Part shown: piece by piece, positions 24,563 to 34,000 of the stretch | How the letters are laid out: each line of letters starts with the position of its first letter | Position numbering within the stretch: the stretch's first letter is position 1 | Assembly (NCBI RefSeq): GCF_014203855.1 | Contig: NZ_JACHJV010000001.1 | Span: 4,960,001-5,024,000, forward strand | Source: Kitasatospora kifunensis | GTDB lineage: Bacteria; Actinomycetota; Actinomycetes; Streptomycetales; Streptomycetaceae | Reading direction: 5' to 3' | DNA: 64,000 nucleotides | The notes under the pieces: model-generated | What the model was told of the DNA's origin: nothing | Databases searched by the model: none | Seen by the model: only the letters and a program-made list of their open reading frames with translations | Program-made: the position numbers and the translations under genes

Positions 24563-24570
<8 letters not shown>
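23668..24570 (-). CDS. Truncated aldehyde dehydrogenase-fold protein lacking the catalytic cysteine
   Basis: A 300-residue protein covering only the NAD-binding part of the aldehyde dehydrogenase fold. LFVGGKFPRSESG opens it, followed by GVVGIVAPQAGYGH (in place of the usual PWNFP), AIATGNTVVVAAA and GGVVNIISG. It ends before the region that should carry the catalytic cysteine and second half of the fold, and the LELGGK glutamate is absent. The ATG at 24570 overlaps the stop of the full-length enzyme gene (ATGTCTGA). The pair looks like a split version of two-domain ALDH16-type enzymes, in which a complete ALDH is joined to a vestigial one. The codon pattern is normal, so it is not a decayed gene. 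Confidence 0.82.
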
Positions 24571-26056
<1,486 letters not shown>

Positions 26057-26061
26057 CGTGA

Positions 26062-27048
26062 TCAGTCCACCGTCACGTAGTCGGGACCGGAGTACCGGCC
26101 GGTGCGCAGCTTCTGACGCTGCATCAGCAGATCGTTGAGCAGGCTGGAGGCGCCGAAGCGGAACCAGTTGGGGCTCAGCCAGTCCTCGCCGAGCGTCTCG
26201 TTGACCATCACCAGGTACTTCATCGCGTCCTTGGTGGTCTTGATCCCGCCGGCCGGCTTCACGCCGACCTGCACGCCGGTGGCCGCCTTGAAGTCGCGCA
26301 CGGCCTCCAGCATCAGCAGGGTGACCGGGGGAGTGGCGTTGACGGTGACCTTGCCGGTGGAGGTCTTGATGAAGTCGGCACCGGCCAGCATGGCCAGCCA
26401 GGAGACGCGGCGCACGTTGTCGTAGGTCTGCAGTTCGCCGGTCTCGAAGATCACCTTGAGGTGGGCCGAGGTCCCGTCGGGGCGCTTGCAGGCCTGCTTG
26501 ACGGCGGTGATCTCGTTGAAGACGTCCAGGTAGCGCCCGGAGAGGAAGGCGCCGCGGTCGATCACCATGTCGATCTCGTCGGCGCCGGCCGCCACCGCGT
26601 CGGCGGTGTCGGCGAGCTTGACCGGAAGTGCGGCGCGACCGGCGGGGAAGGCGGTGGCCACCGAGGCCACCTGGATCCCGGTGCCGGCCAGCGCGGCCTT
26701 TGCGGTGGCGACCATGTCCGGGTAGACGCAGATCGCGGCGACCTGCGGGGCGGACGGATCGCTCGGGTCGGGGTGCTTCCCCTTGGTGCACAGGGCGCGC
26801 ACCTTGCCGACCGTGTCCGCGCCTTCCAGCGTGGTCAGGTCGATCATCGAGATGGCGAGGTCGATCGCGAAGGCCTTGGCCGTCGTCTTGATCGAACGCG
26901 TACCGAGGGAGGCGGCGCGGGCTTCGAGGCCGACGGCGTCGACGCCGGGCAGGCCGTGCAGGAAGCGGCGGAGCGAGGCCTCCGAGGCGGCGACGTCGCT
27001 CAGGCCGCCGCCCGCGGCGCCGGGGGCGTTGGCTGCAACAGTGGACAT
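26062..27048 (-). CDS. deoC: Deoxyribose-phosphate aldolase
   Basis: Cleaves 2-deoxyribose-5-phosphate to glyceraldehyde-3-phosphate and acetaldehyde, completing deoxynucleoside catabolism. The class I aldolase core shows EIDMVIDRGAFLSG, LKVIFETGEL, the Schiff-base lysine in FIKTSTGK, and VGVKPAGGIKT with the second active-site lysine. At 328 residues it is longer than E. coli DeoC because of extensions at both ends, as in other actinobacteria. ATG 27048 is chosen; GTG 27054 is possible. The palindrome CTACGCGCGTAG lies 20 bp upstream, so it should respond to the same regulator as add and the PNP gene. The two aldehyde dehydrogenases follow it. Confidence 0.94.
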   Translation of the reverse strand: MSTVAANAPGAAGGGLSDVAASEASLRRFLHGLPGVDAVGLEARAASLGTRSIKTTAKAFAIDLAISMIDLTTLEGADTVGKVRALCTKGKHPDPSDPSAPQVAAICVYPDMVATAKAALAGTGIQVASVATAFPAGRAALPVKLADTADAVAAGADEIDMVIDRGAFLSGRYLDVFNEITAVKQACKRPDGTSAHLKVIFETGELQTYDNVRRVSWLAMLAGADFIKTSTGKVTVNATPPVTLLMLEAVRDFKAATGVQVGVKPAGGIKTTKDAMKYLVMVNETLGEDWLSPNWFRFGASSLLNDLLMQRQKLRTGRYSGPDYVTVD

Positions 27049-27067
27049 AGTCACCAGGTGAGCATAT

Positions 27068-27079
27068 CTACGCGCGTAG
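27068..27079 (-). promoter_or_regulatory. Nucleoside-regulon operator before deoC
   Basis: A perfect CTACGCGCGTAG palindrome about 20 bp from the deoC start. A TAGATA (27070 down to 27065 on the minus strand) overlaps its edge and could be the -10 box, which would put the operator in the core promoter. Confidence 0.75.
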
Positions 27080-27253
27080 CCACGTGCTAGGAGGGGTACC
27101 CCTTCGATGCCGGACCGAGACCTGTGGTTCGCCGTGACGGTCTGCGAGGGTCCGCCGGTGGAGAACCCGGGAGAACCTGCGCCCGACCCGGTAGAACGCA
27201 GGGCTACGCGGGTAGCGTCCATGCAGGGGGAGGCGAGAGCAGGGGGTGACGTG

Positions 27254-27562
27254 GTGGTCGAATCGGCGCGCTGGCCGCTGGTGTGGACCGGGTTCCTGTT
27301 GATGGCGATGAGCGTGCGCCTGGCGGTGACGGTGCGCACCCACCGCCACCGGCGGATCGGGGCCGGGCGGCGGCCCAGCTACCTGGAGTGGCTGCCGGGC
27401 CTGGCCGGTCTGATCGTGGTGGTGGCGGAGCTGCCCCGGATCCTGCGGCTGGACGGCACGGTGCTGGCGCTCGCCCAGGACTTCGTCCGGCTGGCCTGCG
27501 CCGGGGTGTTCGGGTTGCTGCTCTACGGCGGCGTGGTGCTGGCCCGGCGGCTGCGCGGCTGA
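27254..27562 (+). CDS. Small integral membrane protein
   Basis: A 102-residue protein with about three hydrophobic segments: PLVWTGFLLMAMSVRLAV, then WLPGLAGLIVVVAELPRIL, then LACAGVFGLLLYGGVVLA. A basic loop (RTHRHRRIGAGRR) lies between the first two. GTG 27254 has AGGGGG 7 nt upstream, so the longer in-frame version from 27107 is rejected. A TAGCGT about 40 nt upstream could be its -10 box. It is divergent from deoC and convergent with the amylase gene. No function is recognised. Confidence 0.65.
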   Translation: MVESARWPLVWTGFLLMAMSVRLAVTVRTHRHRRIGAGRRPSYLEWLPGLAGLIVVVAELPRILRLDGTVLALAQDFVRLACAGVFGLLLYGGVVLARRLRG

Positions 27563-27593
27563 GCGCGGCCGCCGGGCCAGCAGCGGCCCAGCT

Positions 27594-29420
27594 CTAGTTC
27601 TGCCAGCTGTCGTTCAGTGTGTCGCCGGAAGAGCCGGTGCTGGCGCTGTGGTTGCCGCCGCCCTCCCAGGTGACGTTCCCGGAGCTGTCCTTGATCAGGT
27701 ACTTGTACTGGAACGAGGTGTTCGCCGGCAGGCTCAACGTGCCGCCCCAGACCGGGTAGTTGGCCGAGGAGAGCGGGATCGCCGCGTTCGGGTCCCAGTT
27801 GCCGAGCGCCGGGATGGAGCCGGCCAGGTAGACGTTCTGGCCCCAGCTGGTGGTCTTGTTCTCGTTGAAGCTCTCGGCGACCGTCCCGTTCGAGCCGGTG
27901 GCGTAAATGGCCACCGAGTCACCGGGGTTGACCGTCACGGTGGCCTGCCCGGTGGCGTTGACGGTCACCGTCGGGCCGCTGCAGGTGCCGCCCGCGGCGG
28001 GGGTGCCGTGGATGACGTCGCAGTAACTGCCGGGCGCGAGGCCCGTGCTGAAGGTCTGGGTGACCGCGCTGCCGCCGTTGTTGATCGCGACCCAGGCGGT
28101 GTTGCCGCGGCTGAACGCGATGGCACTGGAGCCGTTGTCCCACCAGTTGGCCACCGACTGGCCCTGGGCGGCGTTGTGCCAGCCGACCATGTTGGCGATG
28201 CCCTGGTTGCGGTCGGTGCAGATCCACGCGCCGGACGAGCAGTCGGTGGCGGTCACGAAGCCGTTGGCGTCGGCCGGCGGGGACTGGTCGCTGGTGCTGA
28301 AGTCGAAGCCGGAGTACACCTGCGGGGTGCCGTAGCCCCAGGCCAGTTCGAAGACGGTGGCCAGCGTGTACTTGCTGCCGTCCTTGTAGCTGAGCGTCTG
28401 CCCGCTGCGCTCGGTGTCGTGGTTGGTCACCATCACCGAGGACAGGTTGCTCGGCTCGATGCCCCAACTCTGCCCGAACGTCTTGAGGTTGGCTATGTTG
28501 CCGTTGAACTGGCTCTTCAGGTCGTAGGCGTAGGTGAACTCGATCACGCTGCCGTTGCCCTCGAAGGCCGAGGGGGCCAACTGGCCGCTGCTGCCCGGGA
28601 TCACCTCCTGGTAGACGTAGGGCCGCGAGCCGGTCCAGGTGGTGTTGTTCACCCGGCTCAGGATGTTGGCCATGTCGGCCTGCGCGATGTGCTTGGCGGC
28701 GTCCATCCGGAAGCCGTCCACGCCGTAGCCGACCAGCTTGTTGAGGTAGCCGGCCAACTTGGCCCGGACGTCGTCCTTCTCGGTGTACAGGTCGGAGAGC
28801 GAGGAGAGGTCGCACTCCTGCACCTGCTGGACGTTGTTCCAGTCGGTGATGCTCATGTCCGAGTTGGGACACGGCGGCGAGAAGTGGAAGTCCGAGCTGT
28901 CGTACGGGACGTTGCTGTAGGTGTACGTCGCCGGGTTGAAGCTCGCGCCGCCGTAGGAGTCGGTGCTGGTCTGGTTGGCACCGGCGGTGTGGTTGAGCAC
29001 CGCGTCGGCGTAGACCTTGACGCCCGCGTTGTGGCAGGCCGTCACCATCTGGGCGAACTGCGCCTCGGTGCCCATCCGGCTGTTCAGGTCGTAGGCCACC
29101 GGCTGGTAGACGTCCCACCAGGCGTGCGTGCTGCCCGCCAGGCGGATCGAGTCCTCGGGCGGGGCCACCTGGACGGCGCCGTAGCCCTTGGGGCCGAGCA
29201 CCGTGGTGCACTCGTTGGCGACCGAGAGCCAGTTCCACTCGAAGAGGTTGGCGATCACGTCGCCGCCGTCGGGGGCGGGTGATGCGCTTGGTGCGGCGGG
29301 CGCGGTCGAGCTGGCGTGCGCGGCGCTCTGCAGGCTCAGCGGCAGCAGGGCGCCGGCCAGCAGCGCGGTGGCTATCAGCGCGGCTGGTCTACTGGTCCGG
29401 TCTCGTCGGAGCAGCGTCAT
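27594..29420 (-). CDS. Secreted alpha-amylase with C-terminal starch-binding domain
   Basis: Hydrolyses starch outside the cell. The 608-residue precursor has a Sec signal peptide (residues 1-36, basic start, cleavage near AAHASS). A GH13 catalytic domain follows, with VYADAVLNH (region I), GFRMDAAKH (region II, nucleophile Asp), a glutamate in VYQEVIPG, and VTNHDTER (region IV). The C-terminal CBM20 domain (about 505-608) contains VAESFNENKTTSWGQNVYLAGSIPALGNW and QYKYLIKDSSGNVTWEGG. GGGAG lies 7 nt before the ATG. A promoter with CGGCAAG repeats upstream suggests maltose-type regulation. Confidence 0.95.
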   Translation of the reverse strand: MTLLRRDRTSRPAALIATALLAGALLPLSLQSAAHASSTAPAAPSASPAPDGGDVIANLFEWNWLSVANECTTVLGPKGYGAVQVAPPEDSIRLAGSTHAWWDVYQPVAYDLNSRMGTEAQFAQMVTACHNAGVKVYADAVLNHTAGANQTSTDSYGGASFNPATYTYSNVPYDSSDFHFSPPCPNSDMSITDWNNVQQVQECDLSSLSDLYTEKDDVRAKLAGYLNKLVGYGVDGFRMDAAKHIAQADMANILSRVNNTTWTGSRPYVYQEVIPGSSGQLAPSAFEGNGSVIEFTYAYDLKSQFNGNIANLKTFGQSWGIEPSNLSSVMVTNHDTERSGQTLSYKDGSKYTLATVFELAWGYGTPQVYSGFDFSTSDQSPPADANGFVTATDCSSGAWICTDRNQGIANMVGWHNAAQGQSVANWWDNGSSAIAFSRGNTAWVAINNGGSAVTQTFSTGLAPGSYCDVIHGTPAAGGTCSGPTVTVNATGQATVTVNPGDSVAIYATGSNGTVAESFNENKTTSWGQNVYLAGSIPALGNWDPNAAIPLSSANYPVWGGTLSLPANTSFQYKYLIKDSSGNVTWEGGGNHSASTGSSGDTLNDSWQN

Positions 29421-29607
29421 GGGAGGACTCCCGTGGGGGTGGGCCGCCCGGCCGAGGGACCGGGGCGCAGGTTCGCGGGGCTGCACGCCGGGGGTGGGGC
29501 TCGGTGGGGGCGGGGTACCGATGGGCGGGAAAAGGGCGCACCGGGTCGACTGGCAAGGTCGTCCGGGGGTGCACCGCGGCTAGAGGTTCCCGCCCGTCCA
29601 CCGGTGG

Positions 29608-29648
29608 CGTCAAGAGCGCGGCAAGGAATTGCTGAAAGTTTCGGCAAG
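29608..29648 (-). promoter_or_regulatory. Amylase promoter with possible MalR/Reg1-type repeats
   Basis: On the minus strand TTGACG (29613 to 29608) and GAACCT 18 nt further on form a candidate promoter. Directly upstream, two CTTGCCG motifs (complements of 29619-29625 and 29642-29648) flank a CTTTCAGCAA. Similar direct repeats are known as LacI-family maltose-regulator sites in streptomycete amylase promoters. The rest of the 327-bp divergent gap (29421-29747) shows only the promoter of the PH-domain gene. Confidence 0.5.
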
Positions 29649-29747
29649 TTGTTTCCTGGCTGCTACGGGCAGGTCCGGCCAGGTCGCGGCCGAATAGTGA
29701 CGTTTGCGACCACTGATACGTAGGGGTCCTGCGGCAGAATCGTCCCC

Positions 29748-30428
29748 ATGACCGAATCCGCCGGCACGCCCGACCCGGGCCCTGCCGCCTCCGCCGACGG
29801 GCCGAAGTACGCCGAGCACGTCTTCCGCTCAACCCCCGGCATCATCTCCGGTGTCATGCTGCTCGCGGTGGCCGGCTGGCTCATCGTCGACGCCGTCGTG
29901 AGCGGCACCGGCAAGACCCCCTGGGTCGCGTTGGCCTGCGCCCCGCTGTTCGCCGCACCGGTGATCGCCTACACCCTGCGTCCGGCGGTCACGGCCGGCC
30001 TGGACCGCCTGGTGGTCCGCAACCCGCTGCGCACGATCGTGGTGCCCTGGGCCGAGGTGCAGGGGCTGCGGGCCGGCTACTCGGCCGAGCTGACGGCCGA
30101 GGAGAAGACCTACCAGTTGTGGGCGGTGCCGGTCTCGCTGCGCCAGCGCAAGAAGGCGGAGCGGCGGGGGTTGCTCTCGGTCTCCGGCGCGGAGCCGCGG
30201 GCCATGCAGATCGGCAGCCTGGGCAAGCTGCAGCGCGGTTCGGTGGCCGGTGCCCCGGACCACAACCGGGCCTGGTCCGACCAGGTGGTCGACCTGCTGC
30301 GCGAGCAGGCGAAGATGAACGCCGTGCGGCCGACCGCCAAGGGCGAGGTCACGGTCACCTGGTGCTGGTGGATCATCGCGCCGACCTTGGTCGGGCTGGT
30401 GGCGCTGGTCGCGCTACTCGCGGCCTGA
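29748..30428 (+). CDS. PH-domain membrane protein
   Basis: A 226-residue protein with two N-terminal membrane segments (ISGVMLLAVAGWLIVDAVV and WVALACAPLFAAPVIAYTL), a cytosolic bacterial PH-like domain (about 82-190, beginning GLDRLVVRNPLRTIVVPWAEVQGL), and a C-terminal membrane helix (WWIIAPTLVGLVALVALLAA). CAGAAT lies 7 nt before the ATG, suggesting a leaderless transcript. Related streptomycete proteins are membrane proteins of unknown role. It is divergent from the amylase gene and convergent with the phosphomutase gene across a perfect terminator. Confidence 0.8.
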   Translation: MTESAGTPDPGPAASADGPKYAEHVFRSTPGIISGVMLLAVAGWLIVDAVVSGTGKTPWVALACAPLFAAPVIAYTLRPAVTAGLDRLVVRNPLRTIVVPWAEVQGLRAGYSAELTAEEKTYQLWAVPVSLRQRKKAERRGLLSVSGAEPRAMQIGSLGKLQRGSVAGAPDHNRAWSDQVVDLLREQAKMNAVRPTAKGEVTVTWCWWIIAPTLVGLVALVALLAA

Positions 30429-30444
30429 GCGCGAGAAGAACGGT

Positions 30445-30481
30445 CCAGGGGCCTGCGACCGAGTCGGTCGCAGGCCCCTGG
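30445..30481. terminator. Bidirectional terminator, 16-bp perfect stem
   Basis: CCAGGGGCCTGCGACC and its exact complement flank a GAGTC loop between the convergent PH-domain and phosphomutase genes. Confidence 0.92.
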
Positions 30482-30498
30482 TGCGTGTCCGGCGGGGG

Positions 30499-32202
30499 TC
30501 AGATGCCGGCGGCCACGGCCATGTCGCGCTTCAGTGCCGCGAGCAGCTCGGCGGCCTGCCCGCGGGCCTGGGCCAGCTCCTCGGCCGAGCCGACCGGCAG
30601 CACGACCTCCAGGTAGCACTTGAGCTTCGGCTCGGTCCCGGAGGGGCGCACCACGATCCGGGCGGAGCGCACCGGCTCGCCGGCCAGGTAGTAGCGCAGG
30701 CCGTCGGTCGGCGGCAGCTCGGCCGAGCCGGCCGACAGGTCGTCGGCCCGGGTGACGGTCAGGCCCGCCAGCTCGGTCGGCGGCTGCTCGCGCAGTCGGC
30801 GCATCGCGGCGGCGATCAGCGACAGATCCTCGACCCGGGCCGAGAGCTGGTCGGTGGCGTGCAGGCCGTGCGTCACCGCCAGCTCGTCCAGCAGGTCGCT
30901 CAGGGTGCGACCGGAGAGCTTGAGCGAGGCGGCCAGCTCGGCGATCAGCAGGGCGGCGGTGACGCCGTCCTTGTCCCGCACGCCCTCGGGGTCGACGCAG
31001 TAGCCGAGCGCCTCCTCGTAGCCGTAGCGCAGGCCCTCGGCGCGGGCGATCCACTTGAAGCCGGTCAGCGTCTCGCGGTAGGGCAGCTCGGCCGCCGCCG
31101 CGATCTCGCCGAGCAGGGTGGCGGAGACGATCGTGGTGGCGAAGGTGCCCTGGACGCCCTTGGCGACCAGCGCGGCACCCAGCAGCGCGCCGACCTCGTC
31201 GCCGCGCAGCATCCGCCAGCCGGCGGCTTCGGTGGCGTCCGGCACGGCCACCGCGCAGCGGTCCGCGTCCGGGTCGTTGGCGATCACCAGGTCGGGGTTG
31301 GTGGCGGCGGCGGCCTTGAAGGCCAGGTCCATCGCGCCGGGCTCCTCCGGGTTGGGGAAGGCCACGGTCGGGAAGTCCGGGTCCGGCTCGGCTTGCTCGG
31401 CCACCACGGTCGGGGCGGGGAAGCCGGCCTGCTTGAAGGCGGCCAGCAGGGTGTCCCGGCCGACGCCGTGCAGCGGGGTGTAGACGACCTCGAGGTCGCG
31501 CGGGCCGCCCTGGTCGACCACCGTGACGGCGCGGGCCAGGTAGGCGTCCAGCACGTCCTCACCGAGCACCTGCCAGCCGGCGGCGGTGTCGGTGGCGAGC
31601 GGGACGTCGGCGAGCGAGGCCACCGCGTCGATCTCGGCGGCGATCTCGGCGTCGGCGGGCGGCACGATCTGCGAGCCGTCGCCGAGGTAGACCTTGTAGC
31701 CGTTGTCGCGCGGCGGGTTGTGGCTGGCCGTGACCATCACACCGGCCGCGGCGCCCAGGTGGCGGATCGCGAAGGCGAGCACCGGGGTGGGCAGCGGACG
31801 CGGCAGCAGCGCGGCGCGCAGGCCCGCGCCGACCATCACGGCGGCGGTGTCCCGGGCGAAGTCGTAGGACTTGTGGCGGGCGTCGTAGCCGATCACCACG
31901 AGGTCGCCCGCGTCGGCCGTGCGCAGGTAGCCGGCCAGGCCGGCGGCGGCGCGCATCACCACGGCGCGGTTCATCCGCATCGGTCCTGCGCCCAGCTCGC
32001 CGCGCAGCCCGGCGGTGCCGAACTGGAGCCGGTCGGCGAACCGCTCGGCCAGCTCGGCCAGCGCGCGCTCGGCGTCCTGGCCGGCGCCCTGCTCCGCGGC
32101 GGCCAGCAGCGCGGCCAGCTCCTCGCGGGTCTCGGCGTCGGGGTCCTCGGCCAGCCACTGGTGGGCGCGGGCGAGGAGATCGGTGGTGCTTTCCTGGGCC
32201 AT
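30499..32202 (-). CDS. Phosphohexomutase / phosphopentomutase (alpha-D-phosphohexomutase family)
   Basis: Interconverts sugar-1- and sugar-6- (or 5-) phosphates through a phosphoserine. The 567-residue protein has the phosphoserine loop VTASHNPPRDNG with Ser160, the magnesium loop NDPDADRCAV, the sugar-binding RGDEVGALLG and the phosphate-binding RPSGTEPKLKCYLE. Length and N-terminal FGTAGLRG place it with the PGM2/PMM-like group that acts on pentose as well as hexose phosphates. Next to PNP and near deoC, a phosphopentomutase role linking (deoxy)ribose-1-P to (deoxy)ribose-5-P is attractive but unproven. It is transcribed after the PNP gene, but the terminator between them suggests a separate promoter. 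Confidence 0.88.
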   Translation of the reverse strand: MAQESTTDLLARAHQWLAEDPDAETREELAALLAAAEQGAGQDAERALAELAERFADRLQFGTAGLRGELGAGPMRMNRAVVMRAAAGLAGYLRTADAGDLVVIGYDARHKSYDFARDTAAVMVGAGLRAALLPRPLPTPVLAFAIRHLGAAAGVMVTASHNPPRDNGYKVYLGDGSQIVPPADAEIAAEIDAVASLADVPLATDTAAGWQVLGEDVLDAYLARAVTVVDQGGPRDLEVVYTPLHGVGRDTLLAAFKQAGFPAPTVVAEQAEPDPDFPTVAFPNPEEPGAMDLAFKAAAATNPDLVIANDPDADRCAVAVPDATEAAGWRMLRGDEVGALLGAALVAKGVQGTFATTIVSATLLGEIAAAAELPYRETLTGFKWIARAEGLRYGYEEALGYCVDPEGVRDKDGVTAALLIAELAASLKLSGRTLSDLLDELAVTHGLHATDQLSARVEDLSLIAAAMRRLREQPPTELAGLTVTRADDLSAGSAELPPTDGLRYYLAGEPVRSARIVVRPSGTEPKLKCYLEVVLPVGSAEELAQARGQAAELLAALKRDMAVAAGI

Positions 32203-32329
32203 GGGTCGCCTACTCCGGTATCCGGTAGGGGTCGCTGTGACAGTCAAGAGGGGTCAGGAGGGTCCGCCGGGCGAGAGCCCGGGCATCGTGACGCCGGCCC
32301 CCACCGGCGGACCCTCCAGGACAAGGATC

Positions 32330-32368
32330 GGCCCGGGCGCTCAGAAGCGGGAGGGGAGCGCCCGGGCC
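32330..32368 (-). terminator. Terminator after the PNP gene
   Basis: A 13-bp perfect stem (GGCCCGGGCGCTC and complement) with a 13-nt loop, starting about 20 nt beyond the PNP stop on the minus strand. Confidence 0.85.
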
Positions 32369-32389
32369 GGGTCTAGCGGGGAACGCGGG

Positions 32390-33211
32390 TCAGATCCGCT
32401 CCAGGACCTTCGCCAGCAGGCTGCCCATGCGCTCGGCGGAGGCCTTGCCGGCCTCCAGCACCTCGGCGTGGTTCAGCGGCTCGCCGGTCATGCCCGCGGC
32501 CAGGTTGGTGACCAGCGAGATGCCGAGCACCTCGGCGCCGGCCTCGCGGGCGGCGATCGCCTCCAGCGTGGTGGACATGCCGACCAGCTCGCCGCCGATC
32601 ACCCGGGCCATGTTGACCTCGGCCGGGGTCTCGTAGTGCGGGCCGCGGAACTGCACGTAGACGGCCTCGTCCAGGCTGGAGTCCACCTCGCGGCACAGGT
32701 CGCGCAGGCGCTTGGAGTAGAGGTCGGTGAGGTCGACGAAGTTGGCGCCGACGATCGGGGAGTCCGCGGTCAGGTTGATGTGGTCGCTGATCAGCACGGG
32801 CTGACCGGGCACCCAGCCCTGGCGCAGGCCACCGCAGCCGTTGGTCAGCACGATGATCCCGCAGCCGGCCGCGGCGGCGGTGCGCACGCCGTGCACCACG
32901 GTGGCCACGCCGTGGCCCTCGTAGTAGTGGTTGCGGCCGAGGAAGATCAGCGCGTGCTTGTCGCCGATCTTGACCGAGCGGATCTTGCCGGCGTGGCCGG
33001 CGACGGCGGGGGCGGGGAAGCCGGGCAGGTCGGTCACCGAGATCTCGGCGACCGTCTCGCCCAGCGCGTCCGCGGCCGGCACCCAGCCGGAGCCCATCAC
33101 CAGGGCGACGTCGTGGTGCTCGACACCGGTCAGCTCGCGCAGGCGGGCAGCGGCGGCCTGAGCGGCGGCATAGGGGTCAGCGGACACGGCGGTCTGAGGA
33201 GAAGCGTTCAC
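32390..33211 (-). CDS. Purine nucleoside phosphorylase
   Basis: Phosphorolyses inosine, guanosine and their deoxy forms to the base and (deoxy)ribose-1-phosphate. The 273-residue length and the motifs DVALVMGSGW (phosphate loop), RNHYYEGHG, LTNGCGGLRQGW and VGMSTTLEAIAAREAG identify the trimeric PNP class. GTG 33211 is chosen because a -10 box TATCCT (33224 to 33219) ends 7 nt upstream, making the mRNA leaderless; the in-frame extension would cross the operator. Its substrates come from adenosine deaminase (10 kb), and its promoter carries the same CTACGCGCGTAG palindrome. Confidence 0.94.
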   Translation of the reverse strand: MNASPQTAVSADPYAAAQAAAARLRELTGVEHHDVALVMGSGWVPAADALGETVAEISVTDLPGFPAPAVAGHAGKIRSVKIGDKHALIFLGRNHYYEGHGVATVVHGVRTAAAAGCGIIVLTNGCGGLRQGWVPGQPVLISDHINLTADSPIVGANFVDLTDLYSKRLRDLCREVDSSLDEAVYVQFRGPHYETPAEVNMARVIGGELVGMSTTLEAIAAREAGAEVLGISLVTNLAAGMTGEPLNHAEVLEAGKASAERMGSLLAKVLERI

Positions 33212-33218
33212 ATGGCAG

Positions 33219-33248
33219 AGGATAGACAACAAATTCCTACGCGCGTAG
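33219..33248 (-). promoter_or_regulatory. PNP promoter with nucleoside-regulon operator
   Basis: A perfect CTACGCGCGTAG (33237-33248) covers the -35 position relative to the -10 box TATCCT (33219-33224, minus strand). The GTG start follows directly, so repression by occlusion is plausible. Confidence 0.75.
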
Positions 33249-33382
33249 AACCAGCCGCCATGCCTTGCCGGATCGTTACCGGGATCACCGGAAAACACCA
33301 GTTGGGACGGGTTTGGTGAGCTGCGTTTCGGAGGATCCGCCAGTGGTCGAACGATGGCGCGTCGACATCGGCGGGGCGGCCG

Positions 33383-33820
33383 TCAGCAGGGGCGGTGCCG
33401 CAGCGACAGCACGTAGTCGTCCGGGGCGCCCGCGCTCTCCGCGGCGTCCGCGATCAGCCCCAGGTAGCGGGCGGCCGGCAGCCCGCCCTCGTAGTCGTTG
33501 AGCACGTAGGTCCACACCGGCACGTCGCCGTCCAAGGTGTGCGCGCGCAGCCGGATCTTGCGGTAGATGCCCAGTTGCAGGCCCTCCCAGCGGTCCAGGC
33601 CGTCCTCGTCCATCGGCGCCACGTCGTAGAGCGAGACGAAGACCTGCTCCTTCTCGTCCTCCACCACGGTGGCCAGCGAACCCTCCCAGCCCAACTGCTC
33701 GCCGCCGAAGGTCAGCCGCCAGCCGTCCAGCCAGCCGGTCCCGCGCAGCGGGGAGTGCGGGGCGCGCCGGCTCATCTGCCGGGCGTCGAGGTTCGTGGCG
33801 TACGCGGCGTAGAGCGACAT
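33383..33820 (-). CDS. Gamma-glutamylcyclotransferase-like protein
   Basis: A 145-residue protein of the GGCT/BtrG fold. It starts with YAAYATNLD, the family's substrate-binding opening (usually YGSN), then RRAPHSPLRGTGWLDGWRLTF. The acidic region VAPMDEDGLDRWEG contains the probable catalytic glutamate. The C-terminal GLPAARYLGLIADAAESAGAP is also typical. Members cleave gamma-glutamyl amines or peptides. It is divergent from the LpdA-like gene and alone on its transcript. The biological substrate is not evident. Confidence 0.85.
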   Translation of the reverse strand: MSLYAAYATNLDARQMSRRAPHSPLRGTGWLDGWRLTFGGEQLGWEGSLATVVEDEKEQVFVSLYDVAPMDEDGLDRWEGLQLGIYRKIRLRAHTLDGDVPVWTYVLNDYEGGLPAARYLGLIADAAESAGAPDDYVLSLRHRPC

Positions 33821-34000
33821 GGGCGTCAGCCTACGGGAGTTGACCGTCGGGTCGACGCCGGGACGGTCGCCGCCGGGCCCGGCCGCGGACCCGCCGTATC
33901 CGCACCGTCCGCTGTGCCGCTCATCACACAAGCTGTGTGATGCGGACAAATCAACAGCCCCCTGCTCGCGTCGAACGCGGCGTGCGGGACAATGGTGCAC

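Noticed and set aside
30481..32376. A 631-codon plus-strand frame opposite the phosphomutase gene
   Set aside because: Low-complexity shadow; the minus strand carries all catalytic motifs of the mutase.
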